NCBI GenBank assembly: GCA_937891135.1
Contig: CALAFB010000004.1
Location: 1-64,000, forward strand
Length of the DNA stretch: 64,000 nucleotides
Source of the DNA: an uncultured Elusimicrobium sp.
GTDB taxonomy: Bacteria; Elusimicrobiota; Elusimicrobia; Elusimicrobiales; Elusimicrobiaceae
Direction of reading: 5' to 3'
The notes beneath the pieces were generated by a model. That model made no database searches and was not told the DNA's origin. It worked only from the letters and a program-made list of their open reading frames with translations. The first letter of the stretch is position 1; every line of letters begins with the position of its first letter. Both the position numbers and the translations under genes were made by a program. Shown piece by piece: positions 9,328 to 18,691 of the stretch.

Positions 9328-10422
9328 CTATGGTTTTCCAAATATATCCTTGAGCTTTGAACTCGGATTAAAGCCAAATTTTTGGTTTTTAGTGACAAAC
9401 GCATAGGAACGATCGGACCTTTGTATTTGTTTATTGGGGTATTGTTTGTTTTGTTCTTTAAAATTTTCGTAATGCACACCAATCACTTTACCAAACAAAT
9501 CTTCTCGTTTTACAACCGCATACACCTGTTCTTGCGTACTATTAATCGGATGCCATGTGCGTTGTTCCCCAGGTTTTGCAGAAAATATTTTGCCGCGTAC
9601 GTCATAATATCGGTTGTCTCCTATGAGAAAATAGGAGTTCCCATCCAAATGGATTGTTTCTTGAAAATGAATCGGTTCTAAATATTCACCGTAAAAGGCA
9701 AATTCATCGACAAATAATTCGCCGTTAATATATATTTTGTTGCCGTCTAATTTAACTTCTTCGTTGGGCAAGCCTACAATCCGTAACGGTACTCCTCCGC
9801 CATACTTTGTGGGGACAGCCACAATATCTCCCCTATTTAAGGAATGCCATTTTATCAATTTACTTACCAATACACGATCCCACAATTCAAGAGTTGGATA
9901 CATTCTATAGTCGATGTTTGTCAGTTGGGTATCAAATGAAACACATAAACACTTGTAAACACTAAAAATACATAGTAACAATACAGTGCGTTTTAATATC
10001 ACTTTCCAGTTTTCAAAAAATCTTTGAGTGGTTTTTCCTTTTTTGAAAACTAGGAATAAATACAGCAGGAGGAAAAGAACCGGATATAACAAATAAATAG
10101 GCCGATTGGTTGTGACGAAGAAACCCGTGCTTAAATCAAAGGTTATTGTTTGCATGGATAAGTAAAAAGTAACGACAAGCAATACGCCGAAAATAGATGA
10201 AAAAATAAGAGCTTTCCACCATTTATCGAAAATATCCAAGCTCCTTTTGAATATCAAAAACCAGATAATCGCATATTCTAAATATATAAGATTCAAAATT
10301 ATAGAGTCTGCCGATAAGACAAAAAACATGATGAAATGTGTAAACAAAACAATAGCTATTCCAAATAAAAATGAATAGAAAATAAATCCCCAGCGGTTTA
10401 ATGGCGCAAAAATTTTTCTCAT
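9328..10422 (-). CDS. Signal peptidase I-like membrane protein lacking the catalytic dyad
   Basis: A 364-residue protein with four to five predicted N-terminal membrane segments (about residues 10-160) and a C-terminal signal peptidase I (S26) fold. The fold is recognisable by YRMYPTLELWDRVLVSK (near residue 173), RGDIVAVP, LRIVGLP (near 211) and GDNRYYD (near 267). The usual SMxPTL nucleophile Ser is Arg here (RMYPTL), and the Lys of the normal KRxVG motif is Leu (LRIVG). The protein should therefore not cleave signal peptides in the usual way. The frame is intact and AGGAG precedes ATG 10422, so it is not obviously decayed. It may have kept a binding or scaffolding role. It stands alone between two copies of an intergenic repeat. 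Confidence 0.8.
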   Translation of the reverse strand: MRKIFAPLNRWGFIFYSFLFGIAIVLFTHFIMFFVLSADSIILNLIYLEYAIIWFLIFKRSLDIFDKWWKALIFSSIFGVLLVVTFYLSMQTITFDLSTGFFVTTNRPIYLLYPVLFLLLYLFLVFKKGKTTQRFFENWKVILKRTVLLLCIFSVYKCLCVSFDTQLTNIDYRMYPTLELWDRVLVSKLIKWHSLNRGDIVAVPTKYGGGVPLRIVGLPNEEVKLDGNKIYINGELFVDEFAFYGEYLEPIHFQETIHLDGNSYFLIGDNRYYDVRGKIFSAKPGEQRTWHPINSTQEQVYAVVKREDLFGKVIGVHYENFKEQNKQYPNKQIQRSDRSYAFVTKNQKFGFNPSSKLKDIFGKP

Positions 10423-10554
10423 AAGTTCTCCTAATCGGTATTATAGCATTTTTTAATCTAATTCATTGCGCTGGAGAAACTTGAACCTACCGACGATAGC
10501 GATATTATGTATATGGCAGAAAAAGTTTATTTTTGGCTAATTTGGAAAAAGTAT

Positions 10555-10655
10555 GGCAGAAAATTCGTACACGCTCCGTCGGTAGTACAACGCCTGGTGG
10601 GCGCAGATTTAAGGGGTCGCTTTTAAGCGGCCCTTTATTTTTTCTCCGTCGGAGA
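10555..10655 (+). repeat. Dispersed intergenic repeat, copy 2 (GGTGGGCGCA type)
   Basis: In the 454 bp gene-free stretch 10423-10876. Blocks CACGCTCCGTCGGTAG, GCCTGGTGGGCGCAG and a hairpin GGGTCGCTTTTAAGCGGCCC with flanking T-runs match copies 1 and 3 in order. A palindrome CTCCGTCGGAG follows. The stretch also has a CGCAAAGTT...TGGTCACTATT segment (10743-10806) that resembles the start of copy 3. No ORF or RNA gene is recognised. Confidence 0.55.
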
Positions 10656-10876
10656 ATAATTAAAAATTTGTGCGAAAATGGGCCAAAATTTGGTTCAAGT
10701 CCGCTCTAAAAAATTTAAATTGGCACTTCCGATGAGAACTTTCGCAAAGTTTGCAAAGTTATAGATAGAGAACTATGCAAACGATGGTCACTTTTTGGTC
10801 ACTATTCCACCGCCCTGATGTAATGTTAAGTTCTATAAACAGGGGTGCCGCTTTTCATACTTTTGGATATTATAAT

Positions 10877-12583
10877 TTAGTGTTTCGGTTGGTCCGTATT
10901 CACTTCTACCACGTTTAAGGCATAATCGCCCATTTTCTCAAAACTGGTTAGGATATCCACATAGAGTGTGAGTCCTGCCGGGGATATTTGATTTTTTGTA
11001 AAGTCGTTAGATGTCTTCTCTTCGCGCAGAGCATGCCGCATATTATTTAGCACGTCTTCTTGCTCACGGGCGTATGCTAAAACTCTTGCTTTATCCAACT
11101 GTGCGGCGGGCAAGATAGTGGAACGCATGTGTTTGATAATCTTACGCACCTGTTGCCCGATGGTTTCCAATCGCTCATAATCTTGCGTATTAAATGCCTG
11201 GATGTCATGGGCTTTGGTTAGCAGTTTGGCAATACGTTCCCCATGGTCGGCTATTTTTTCCAAATACGTGGTTTGATCCAAAAGTCGCATGATTTCGTTT
11301 ACCATATCACGCGAAAGTTGCTCATGGGTTAAATTTTTTAAAAACTCGGTAATCTTATATTCCAACGTGTCGCTGGCTTTTTCTTGTGCGTATACGTCTT
11401 GCACAATTTGTTCAAACAGCGCATTGGAATCGGCTTTTAGCGCATGAAGTAACTTAGATGCAATAGAGCTGGCCATACCGGCCATAATATCTATTTCCTT
11501 ACGAGCCGCACCGATGAATAATTCCGGCGTCGTGGTAACCCCTACTTTTAAGTAGCGTAGTTCGGTTTGGTTTTGTTCGTTACGTTGGACAGGCAAGAGA
11601 AATAAAATCAGTTTTTCAAACGGTTTTATAAACATAAGCATAATACTTGTATTTATAATGTTAAACGTGGTGTGAAATGCGGCTAAGTGATAAGGAATGC
11701 TAGTCAAAAGAACTTCGGGACTATTTCCTGTAGTTGCTCCGGGTACAAAGCAATCAATCAACCCCAAAAAAGGATGGAAAAATGCTACCGCCCACACTAC
11801 CCCGAGTACGTTAAAAAGCATGTGCCCCAACGCAGCACGTTTAGCAATCCGCGGAGCACCGATAGCGGCAATATTGGCCGTAATGGTGGTGCCGATGTTT
11901 TCCCCTAATACAAGGGCACAAGCGGTGGGATAGTCAATGAGTCCCTTTGCGGCACAGGTAAGCGTAACAGCCATCACGGCACTGGAAGATTGAAGTAATA
12001 CTGTAAGCACGGTTCCTACGCCGATTACACCTAACAAAGAAAGGAGTGTATCGGGGCGGAATTTAACAATCCACTCCACCACAGCGGATGAGTTTTGCAT
12101 ATCGGGCAACGCCCCTTGGATAAGCGACAACCCTAAAAACAGTAACCCGAACCCAACCATGGCTTCACCGATACGGCGTGCTAATGGCCATTTTTTAATA
12201 AATTGCGAAAAGAACCCAATGCCAATCATGGGCATGGCAAATACAGAAATGTTTATCTTAAACCCTAGGATACTAATCAGCCAAGCCGTAGTGGTAGTGC
12301 CGATATTCGCCCCAAAGATAACACCTAAAGATTGGGATAAACTAAGCAGTCCCGCGCTGGCAAACCCTACCACCATGACGGTGGTGGCTGAAGACGATTG
12401 AATAATTGAGGTGGCTAAAATACCGGACAGCGTTGCCGTAAAACGGTTGGTAGTGGCACGGGCAATAATCCGCCGCAAACGGTCTCCGGCGGCTTTCTGC
12501 AACCCGTCGCTCATCATCTTGATGCCGAGTAGGAAGACCCCCAGGCCGCCAAGCAAATTAAATGTTAATACTAATGTTTTCAT
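10877..12583 (-). CDS. Na+/phosphate cotransporter with PhoU-like tail
   Basis: A 568-residue NptA/PNaS-family transporter from ATG 12583. The N-terminal ~330 residues are hydrophobic and contain the inverted repeat of the family, each half with a QSSSA motif (TSIIQSSSATTVMV and VLLQSSSAVMAV), plus GANIGTTTTA and GENIGTTITA. The C-terminal ~230 residues are helical and PhoU-like. It should import phosphate with sodium at the inner membrane. An alternative in-frame TTG start four codons upstream is rejected because GGAG lies six bases before ATG 12583. A terminator-like hairpin sits directly in front of the ribosome binding site (12599-12620). Confidence 0.93.
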   Translation of the reverse strand: MKTLVLTFNLLGGLGVFLLGIKMMSDGLQKAAGDRLRRIIARATTNRFTATLSGILATSIIQSSSATTVMVVGFASAGLLSLSQSLGVIFGANIGTTTTAWLISILGFKINISVFAMPMIGIGFFSQFIKKWPLARRIGEAMVGFGLLFLGLSLIQGALPDMQNSSAVVEWIVKFRPDTLLSLLGVIGVGTVLTVLLQSSSAVMAVTLTCAAKGLIDYPTACALVLGENIGTTITANIAAIGAPRIAKRAALGHMLFNVLGVVWAVAFFHPFLGLIDCFVPGATTGNSPEVLLTSIPYHLAAFHTTFNIINTSIMLMFIKPFEKLILFLLPVQRNEQNQTELRYLKVGVTTTPELFIGAARKEIDIMAGMASSIASKLLHALKADSNALFEQIVQDVYAQEKASDTLEYKITEFLKNLTHEQLSRDMVNEIMRLLDQTTYLEKIADHGERIAKLLTKAHDIQAFNTQDYERLETIGQQVRKIIKHMRSTILPAAQLDKARVLAYAREQEDVLNNMRHALREEKTSNDFTKNQISPAGLTLYVDILTSFEKMGDYALNVVEVNTDQPKH

Positions 12584-12593
12584 TTTTTTCTCC

Positions 12594-12620
12594 AAAAAAG
12601 AGCACCCAAATAGGTGCTCT
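12594..12620 (-). promoter_or_regulatory. Terminator-like hairpin just upstream of the Na/Pi gene
   Basis: Read on the minus strand, AGAGCACC and GGTGCTCT form an 8 bp stem followed by TTTTT and immediately by the GGAG ribosome binding site of the transporter gene. It may be an attenuator in a leader, or the end of upstream minus-strand transcription. The 5' part (12625-12750) also has an ATGGAATTGTTCCAT hairpin but matches no known riboswitch that I recognise. Confidence 0.5.
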
Positions 12621-12869
12621 CTCGTTCAAATACTACATAAATTGTTATCAATCAATACATCATACTGACGCGAACCACCATACATCCCTATGGAACAATT
12701 CCATAAGATCTTTATTTTGGAAATTAAAACAAGGAATGTGTTATTTTTCAGCATATGTCTTTATGTACCTATTGTATCATTTTTATGGCTATATCCTGGT
12801 TTATGGGATTCAATCGCTTTCTTCACTATCAAAAGTTGAACCCGGGCGGTCGTAGAAAATATGCGCCAT

Positions 12870-12995
12870 TTTTCGCAAAGTTATGGGTAAAGAGCTATAA
12901 AGAAATAGGGCACTATTCTGGTCACGCTACCGTCGAGGAATCCTTGGCTTGGTGGGCGCAAAAATTTACCCTGCCTTTGCGGCAGGGTTAAATTT
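12870..12995 (+). repeat. Dispersed intergenic repeat, copy 3 (GGTGGGCGCA type)
   Basis: The best-preserved copy, in the ~650 bp gene-free region between the Na/Pi gene and tRNA-Tyr. Blocks are CGCAAAGTT, GGGCACTATTCTGGTCACG, CCGTCGAGG, GCTTGGTGGGCGCA and a hairpin ACCCTGCC-TTTGC-GGCAGGGT flanked by AAATTT and AAATTTTT. Short frames can be read through it but they are not shared by the other two copies. The remaining part, 13000-13195, holds a perfect 10 bp inverted repeat (GAAACGCAAA / TTTGCGTTTC, 13164-13187) whose right arm resembles 13012-13035. Confidence 0.55.
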
Positions 12996-13194
12996 TTATG
13001 CCCAAGCGGGCAAACTGCTTTGCGTTTCTTTCCTACCAGGCATTGATTCGCCTTCCGGTAAAATTCCTGACGGAATTTTCCTGCAGGCCGGGCTCGCGGT
13101 TTTTGCCTTTCGCGGCTTGCGCACGCTCAAACAAAAACATCGCTGCGCCTTTCGAATCCTACCGAAACGCAAAGCAGTTTGCGTTTCTTTCCTA

Positions 13195-13222
13195 CAAAAA
13201 TTCACCCCGCACAAGGCGGGGT
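13195..13222 (-). terminator. Terminator of tRNA-Tyr
   Basis: On the minus strand, directly downstream of the tRNA, CCCCGC and GCGGGG form a stem followed by GAATTTTT. Confidence 0.7.
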
Positions 13223-13230
13223 TAAATTTT

Positions 13231-13314
13231 TGGTAGGAATAGGATTCGAACCTATGTAGGGCGTAGCCCGACGGTTTTACAGACCGTTGCTTTTGACCGC
13301 TCAGCCATCCTACC
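13231..13314 (-). tRNA. tRNA-Tyr (GTA)
   Basis: An 84 nt class II tRNA. The acceptor stem GGTAGGA/TCCTACC, a seven-base anticodon loop CTGTAAA (anticodon GTA), a long variable arm and a T-arm ATAGGTTCGAATCCTAT are all visible. CCA is not encoded. The long variable arm agrees with bacterial tRNA-Tyr. Confidence 0.95.
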
Positions 13315-13412
13315 GATACATTACTTAAACAACTAGGTATTTATATTATAACAAAAAAATGGGACTCTGTCATTTTTTCGTCAAAGCCGGCCTAAAATGT
13401 TACAATAATAGT

Positions 13413-15974
13413 ATGTCAACGCCTAATTTAACCCCTTTAATGAAACAATATTATTCCATCCGGGACCAACACCCTGACATTATCCTATTTTTTCGCCTGG
13501 GTGATTTTTACGAAATGTTTGATGAGCAAGCCCGTGAAATAAGCGCGCTTTTGGGCCTTACCTTAACGGCCCGTAACGGAACCCCGATGTGCGGCATCCC
13601 GTATCATGCCGCTAATACCTATATTACACGCTTGTTAGCTGCCGGTAAAAAAATCGGTATTTGCGAGCAAACCAGCACCGTTATGGACAAAGAAACCAAA
13701 CTGTTTGAACGCAAAGTCATCCGCGTGATTACGCCGGGCACCCTATCCGAAGACAGTTTACTGGATGCCAACCAAGCCAACTATTTACTAGCATTGGATA
13801 TTACCCGTTCCGGTTGGGCACTAGCCTGCGTGGAAGTTTCTACCGGGGAATTTTGGGTCAATCAAAACGATAAAGACCCGGCACTTACCAATCTGGCAGC
13901 TGCTTTAGCCGCTATTAACCCTTCAGAAATTATCGGGACCCAAGAAACCTTGCAAACGCTGCGGCAAAAAGTAGTCATTCCGGCTTCCCTTACGTTAACC
14001 CCCGTGGCTGCGTTTAGCGGGGATTATACGCTACCGGCTACGTGGCCGGCGTTGGGCGCGTGGAATACACATAAAAATGCGCTGGCCTGTGCCCTACAAA
14101 TTATGAAATATGTAGCCGCCACCGACCCGAGTGTTCAGGTGACATTGATTCCAACATACCGGGAACTGAAGGAATGTTTACAAATTGACGAAAATGCAGT
14201 ATCTTCTTTAGAATTAGTACAAGGACAGGAAGGTGGACGCAAAGGTAGTTTATGGACCTTTCTGGATAAAGCCAAAACCGCTATTGGCAGCCGCAAACTT
14301 AAAGAATGGATTTTACACCCGCTTTTAGACGTGGGAGAAATTACCCAACGTCAAAATTGTGTGGAAGCGTTTACTAACAATCAATCCGCACTCGCAGATT
14401 TAAGTGCACTACTAGAAAATATTTCCGACGTAGAACGCATTATGACGCGTACGGCTGCCGGGACGGCTTCTCCGCGGGATTTATCCGGCTTACGCCGCTC
14501 TTTACTTAATGTAGCGGCTTTGGCCCAATGGTTTAAAAATTATCCGCTCCTCGCCCCGCACCTTACTACCCAATTTGAAGAGATATTCCCCATCCTGCAA
14601 GAAATGGCCCGTTTACTGTATGAAGCCATTAACGAAACACCACCCTTGCATATTTCCGACGGGAATGTCATCCGTGCGGGCTATAATGCGGATTTAGATG
14701 AACTGCGTTCGCTGAAAGAAAATTCCCACCAAACCTTGGAAGAAATCTGTGCGCGCGAACGGGCCAAAACGGGGATTTCCACCCTGAAAGTAGGTGTTAA
14801 CTCCGTCTATGGCTATTATTTTGAGGTTACCAAATCCCATTTAGCCAAAGTGCCTTACGGCTATGTACGCAAGCAAACCCTCGTCAATGCCGAGCGGTTT
14901 ATTACTGAAGAACTCAAAGAATTAGAAGATAAAATCACACACGCCGAACAGAAAATTTTACGGTTAGAGTCGCACTTATTTACGGCCGTTCGCACGACGT
15001 TAGCGCAGCATTTACCCGCATTCAAACAATTTGCACAGTTGGTGGCGGAATTAGACGTTTATGAATCCTTGGCCTTAGTAGCCCTCAAAGAAGGATATAC
15101 CAAACCCGTAGTAGATGACGGGCACGAAATTTATTATGAAAATGGCCGTCATCCGTTAGTAGAAAGTACGTTGCCGTCCGGCAGTTTTGTGCCGAACGGA
15201 CTCCAATTAGGCACTCCGCAGCACCAAATTATGCTCATTACCGGGCCCAATATGGGCGGTAAAAGTGTTTATTTAAAACAGACTGCCATTATTGTCATTT
15301 TGGCGCAAATGGGCAGTTTTGTGCCTGCACAAAATGCACACATCGGTCTTGTAGACCGTGTGATGACACGTATCGGCGCGCACGACGCGTTAAGCCGCGG
15401 GAACTCTACGTTTATGGTAGAGATGAACGAAACGGCTCATATCTTAGCATCTATGACGCCGCGCAGTTTAATTTTGTTGGACGAAGTAGGCCGCGGCACT
15501 TCTACGTTTGACGGAATTTCTATTGCGTGGGCCATTGTGGAATACTTATACAAACCCAAAGGCGGGGCCAAAGTGCTGTTTGCCACGCATTACTTTGAAC
15601 TGACCGACTTAGCCAACAAATACGACCGTGTGCAAAATTATCACGTAGAAGCGCAAGAATACAAAGATGCCCAAGGGCAAAGCAAACTAGCGTTTTTGTA
15701 TCAAATTAAACCCGGCGCGGCGGACCGTTCGTACGGGATTCACGTGGCAGAACTGGCCGGACTTCCGGCCGCGTGCACCTTACGCGCGCGAAAAGTATTA
15801 AAAGATTTAGAAGCCAAAAAGGGGACTAAAATTTCCGTTAAAGAAAAAGATATGGTCAAAGATTTATTTTCTTCGCCGATTGTGGAAGAAATTAAACTGG
15901 CCGACCCCGACAAACTAACCCCGATGGCGGCTTTGCAACTAATTTGTGAATGGAAGAAACGTATCCATGAGTAA
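13413..15974 (+). CDS. mutS: DNA mismatch repair ATPase MutS
   Basis: A protein of 853 residues from ATG 13413. The mismatch-recognition domain has the Phe-x-Glu signature in LGDFYEMF near residue 33. Connector, lever and clamp domains follow, and the ATPase domain carries TGPNMGGKS (Walker A, about residue 613), LLDEVGRGTSTFDG and ATHYFEL. It recognises mismatches and small loops and recruits MutL. ATG 13413 follows a TACAAT -10 box (13401-13406) by six bases, so the transcript is probably leaderless; an in-frame start 54 nt upstream would precede this promoter. mutL overlaps its 3' end by 8 nt. Confidence 0.97.
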   Translation: MSTPNLTPLMKQYYSIRDQHPDIILFFRLGDFYEMFDEQAREISALLGLTLTARNGTPMCGIPYHAANTYITRLLAAGKKIGICEQTSTVMDKETKLFERKVIRVITPGTLSEDSLLDANQANYLLALDITRSGWALACVEVSTGEFWVNQNDKDPALTNLAAALAAINPSEIIGTQETLQTLRQKVVIPASLTLTPVAAFSGDYTLPATWPALGAWNTHKNALACALQIMKYVAATDPSVQVTLIPTYRELKECLQIDENAVSSLELVQGQEGGRKGSLWTFLDKAKTAIGSRKLKEWILHPLLDVGEITQRQNCVEAFTNNQSALADLSALLENISDVERIMTRTAAGTASPRDLSGLRRSLLNVAALAQWFKNYPLLAPHLTTQFEEIFPILQEMARLLYEAINETPPLHISDGNVIRAGYNADLDELRSLKENSHQTLEEICARERAKTGISTLKVGVNSVYGYYFEVTKSHLAKVPYGYVRKQTLVNAERFITEELKELEDKITHAEQKILRLESHLFTAVRTTLAQHLPAFKQFAQLVAELDVYESLALVALKEGYTKPVVDDGHEIYYENGRHPLVESTLPSGSFVPNGLQLGTPQHQIMLITGPNMGGKSVYLKQTAIIVILAQMGSFVPAQNAHIGLVDRVMTRIGAHDALSRGNSTFMVEMNETAHILASMTPRSLILLDEVGRGTSTFDGISIAWAIVEYLYKPKGGAKVLFATHYFELTDLANKYDRVQNYHVEAQEYKDAQGQSKLAFLYQIKPGAADRSYGIHVAELAGLPAACTLRARKVLKDLEAKKGTKISVKEKDMVKDLFSSPIVEEIKLADPDKLTPMAALQLICEWKKRIHE

Positions 15975-17865
15975 CATTACCGTATTAGATGAAAAAACAG
16001 CCGGACAAATTGCCGCGGGCGAAGTCATAGAACGCCCGGCCGGTGTATTAAAAGAACTGTTGGAAAACGCCATCGATGCCGGGGCCACAGCGGTGCATAT
16101 TGATATAGAAGGCGCGGGACGCAATTTAATCCGCGTGAATGATAACGGCTGCGGCATGGATGAAACCGATTTGCAAACAAGTGTGTTGCGCCACGCTACC
16201 AGTAAAATTAAACAATTTGAGGATTTGGCTTCGTTACATACCTTTGGTTTCCGTGGCGAAGCCTTATATTCCGTAGCCGCGGTTTCTAAAGTTTCTATTA
16301 CCAGTTGCGTAGAAGGCGGTACAGGGCATCGGTTGGAAATCCACGGCGGGAAAATCGTGGCACAAAGCCCGGCCCCGGCTATTACGGGTACAACGGTGGA
16401 AATACGAGATTTGTTTTACAATGTGCCCGCCCGTCTTAAGTTTTTAAAAAGTGATTCCTATGAACGCGCGTGCTTACTAAAAGTGGTAGAAGAAAGTGCG
16501 CTGGCTAATTTAAAGGTGGGGTATCACGTAACCGTTAATGGACGGGAAGTGTATCACTTGCCCGCCCAAACCGGGGATTTTAAAGAGGCCGTGCGCGCAC
16601 GGGCCAAGCAAATTATCGGGGAAGAAGTGACAGAGCATTTAGTCTATCAATCCTTTGCGGATTTGGGGCTAGCGTTGTTTATTACGCCTGCGGATCAATT
16701 AGTGCGCGTGCGGGATCTGCAATATATTTTTGTAAACCGCCGGCCGATTGATTCTAAAACCATTCAGCAAGCCATTTACAAGGCCTACCAAAATGCGCGG
16801 GGGACCAACTCTCACCCGGCCTTTTTAGTGTATATGACGTTGCCGCCTGCCGCGTTTGATGTAAATATCCACCCGCAAAAACGCGACGTACGCTTTGAAG
16901 ATGAACACGCGGTTTTTTGTGTGGTACTCAAACATGCCGGGGAAGTTATTTTTTCCAACGGGCGCCCGGTAGAAGTAACCTTACCGCCGCAGCCGGAAGT
17001 TACACTACCCCCGCATGTGCAGCCTGCCGCCGCGCAATTATTTACAAAACCCGCGCCGTCTTTTTCGGCGACGTTTGCGGCCAAACAGCAACCGGCGGTT
17101 TCTAGCACAACATTTTCATTAAAGACCCCCACAAAAACCGATTTTCCTAAACCTGTACAAGAATTACGCGATACGGAGGACCCAGTAGAATATATCGTCC
17201 AACCGGAACCGCCGGTAAATAATTCAACGGAACACACGGCAGCGTCCGGCGTTTCACTAGCACAGGAAACAACTTGCCCGCCGTGGTATCAAGGGCCGTA
17301 TCATTATATCGGGCAGTTACAGCGCAGTTATTTACTCTTTGAAAACCCGCAAGGGCTTGTGCTTATTGACCAACATGCCGCGCAGGAACGGGTGTTGTTT
17401 GAACATTATTTAGAGGCGTTTGAACAACAACAAATGCCGGTACAAAAATTGTTATTCCCGGTGCATGTGGATTTACCGCCTTCTAACGTAGAAAGTTTGC
17501 TTTCTTGGAAAGACTTTTTGGGGCGGGCCGGGTTTGAATTGGAACTTTTTTCCGGCCGGACGGTGCTTGTGAAAACCATGCCGCATGTGATGCGCTTTAA
17601 AGAAGATGATATGAAGGCGTTTATTATTTCGTTGGCAGACGTCGTCGGAGATGCGGCGAAATCTACCGATACGCTAAAACGTAACATGGTGGCCATGCTG
17701 GCCTGTAAACGGGCCATTAAAGCACACGACTCCCTTACCGCGCAGGAGGCTGAGGCTCTCCTGGAAAATATGAAAAAATGCAAGGACGGTATGCATTGCC
17801 CGCACGGGCGCCCCGTGCTAGCCCAACTTTCCATAGAGCAAATTGGTAAATTGTTTGGAAGATAA
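15967..17865 (+). CDS. mutL: DNA mismatch repair endonuclease MutL
   Basis: A 632-residue MutL beginning at ATG 15967 inside the end of mutS (shared ATGAGTAA). The N-terminal GHKL ATPase has ENAIDAGAT, DNGCGM and TFGFRGEAL. A Pro-rich linker of roughly 110 residues (about 340-450) leads to the C-terminal dimerisation and nuclease domain. The endonuclease motif DQHAAQERVLFE is intact, as are the metal-site elements ACKRAI and CPHGRP. This should be a nicking MutL of the type used by bacteria without MutH. It works with the upstream MutS. Confidence 0.97.
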   Translation: MSNITVLDEKTAGQIAAGEVIERPAGVLKELLENAIDAGATAVHIDIEGAGRNLIRVNDNGCGMDETDLQTSVLRHATSKIKQFEDLASLHTFGFRGEALYSVAAVSKVSITSCVEGGTGHRLEIHGGKIVAQSPAPAITGTTVEIRDLFYNVPARLKFLKSDSYERACLLKVVEESALANLKVGYHVTVNGREVYHLPAQTGDFKEAVRARAKQIIGEEVTEHLVYQSFADLGLALFITPADQLVRVRDLQYIFVNRRPIDSKTIQQAIYKAYQNARGTNSHPAFLVYMTLPPAAFDVNIHPQKRDVRFEDEHAVFCVVLKHAGEVIFSNGRPVEVTLPPQPEVTLPPHVQPAAAQLFTKPAPSFSATFAAKQQPAVSSTTFSLKTPTKTDFPKPVQELRDTEDPVEYIVQPEPPVNNSTEHTAASGVSLAQETTCPPWYQGPYHYIGQLQRSYLLFENPQGLVLIDQHAAQERVLFEHYLEAFEQQQMPVQKLLFPVHVDLPPSNVESLLSWKDFLGRAGFELELFSGRTVLVKTMPHVMRFKEDDMKAFIISLADVVGDAAKSTDTLKRNMVAMLACKRAIKAHDSLTAQEAEALLENMKKCKDGMHCPHGRPVLAQLSIEQIGKLFGR

Positions 17866-17881
17866 AAATAGAACATACGAA

Positions 17882-17911
17882 GGCCTTGCTTAAGCAAGGC
17901 CCTTATTATTT
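17882..17911 (+). terminator. Terminator after mutL
   Basis: A perfect 20 bp palindrome GGCCTTGCTTAAGCAAGGCC followed by CTTATTATTT, 17 nt after the mutL stop. The T-run is imperfect. The rest of the gap to 18033 shows only AT-rich sequence. Confidence 0.65.
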
Positions 17912-18033
17912 AGCAACATTCACAAACAGTATAAAATTGTACTTATAGTATAATAAAAAACAGTTTGATTAACAAGGTAAAATAGTTAAATTTTGTAGAC
18001 GAAAAAAAGAAAATAATCGGGAAAAGCAATTCG

Positions 18034-18690
18034 TTACAAATGCGGTTTTACTACAAGGTGTAGCATATCGCGGGGATCATCTATTAAATACGCCGGTTGA
18101 TAAGCTGCCAATACCCCGCGCGAGCGGAACCCCCACGTGACCCCGCACGCTTTTATACCGGCATTTTGCGCCGTTTGCATATCTACATCACTATCCCCCA
18201 CATATAGGGTATGAGCGGGCGTTTCGTTTGCCGCCGCTAAAATAGCGTGTACCATGTGCGGATGCGGTTTAACAGGTACACCTTCACGCTGTCCCAAAAC
18301 GGACACAAATGAAATCTGCGGAAAAAAATGCGTTATTAAATAAGAAGTAGCCCGTTGGTATTTATTAGACGCTACCGCTAATTGAATCCCGCGCGCTTGT
18401 AACGCTGCCAGCACGTCCTTAATGCCTGTATACGGATGGGTAAAATCCGTCAAATGGGCATCATAATACGCCAAAAAAGACGTTTTCAGCCGCGCTATAT
18501 TTTCGGGCGTTTTATGTCCGTCCGGTAGTGCACGCTCTAAAAGTTTCGTTACGCCGCTGCCCACAAATTGGCAACATTCTGCCGTCGTCCGCGGAGCAAA
18601 CCCGGCTGCGCTTAATGCGTAATTAGCCGCCGCTGCTAAATCGTCCAGGGTGTTTAATAACGTGCCGTCTAAATCAAAAATAAGTAACAT
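18034..18690 (-). CDS. HAD-family phosphatase, phosphoglycolate phosphatase-like
   Basis: A 218-residue HAD hydrolase. Motif I is FDLDGTLL at residues 5-12, motif II is ASNK, the Lys of motif III lies in PVKPHP, and motif IV is VGDSDVDMQTA. A helical cap follows motif I, as in Gph and related phosphatases. The true start is ATG 18690, since a longer frame would run back into the preceding hydrolase gene. It lies 1 nt after that gene and is the last of the minus-strand operon. Substrate is uncertain; 2-phosphoglycolate is the usual guess for this subfamily. Confidence 0.88.
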   Translation of the reverse strand: MLLIFDLDGTLLNTLDDLAAAANYALSAAGFAPRTTAECCQFVGSGVTKLLERALPDGHKTPENIARLKTSFLAYYDAHLTDFTHPYTGIKDVLAALQARGIQLAVASNKYQRATSYLITHFFPQISFVSVLGQREGVPVKPHPHMVHAILAAANETPAHTLYVGDSDVDMQTAQNAGIKACGVTWGFRSRGVLAAYQPAYLIDDPRDMLHLVVKPHL

Positions 18691-18691
18691 A

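Noticed and set aside
9234..9482. Minus-strand 82-codon ORF
   Set aside because: Out-of-frame shadow overlapping the end of the signal-peptidase-like gene.
13149..13165. TTCGAATCCTACC near tRNA-Tyr as a tRNA fragment or attachment site
   Set aside because: It is in the opposite orientation to the tRNA, only about 13 bases long, and has no matching acceptor or D-arm; the nearest integrase is 5 kb away.
12755..13236. Short plus-strand ORFs (78-95 codons) over the third intergenic repeat
   Set aside because: Frames are not shared with the other two repeat copies, have no ribosome binding sites, and read through hairpins and a tRNA terminator.
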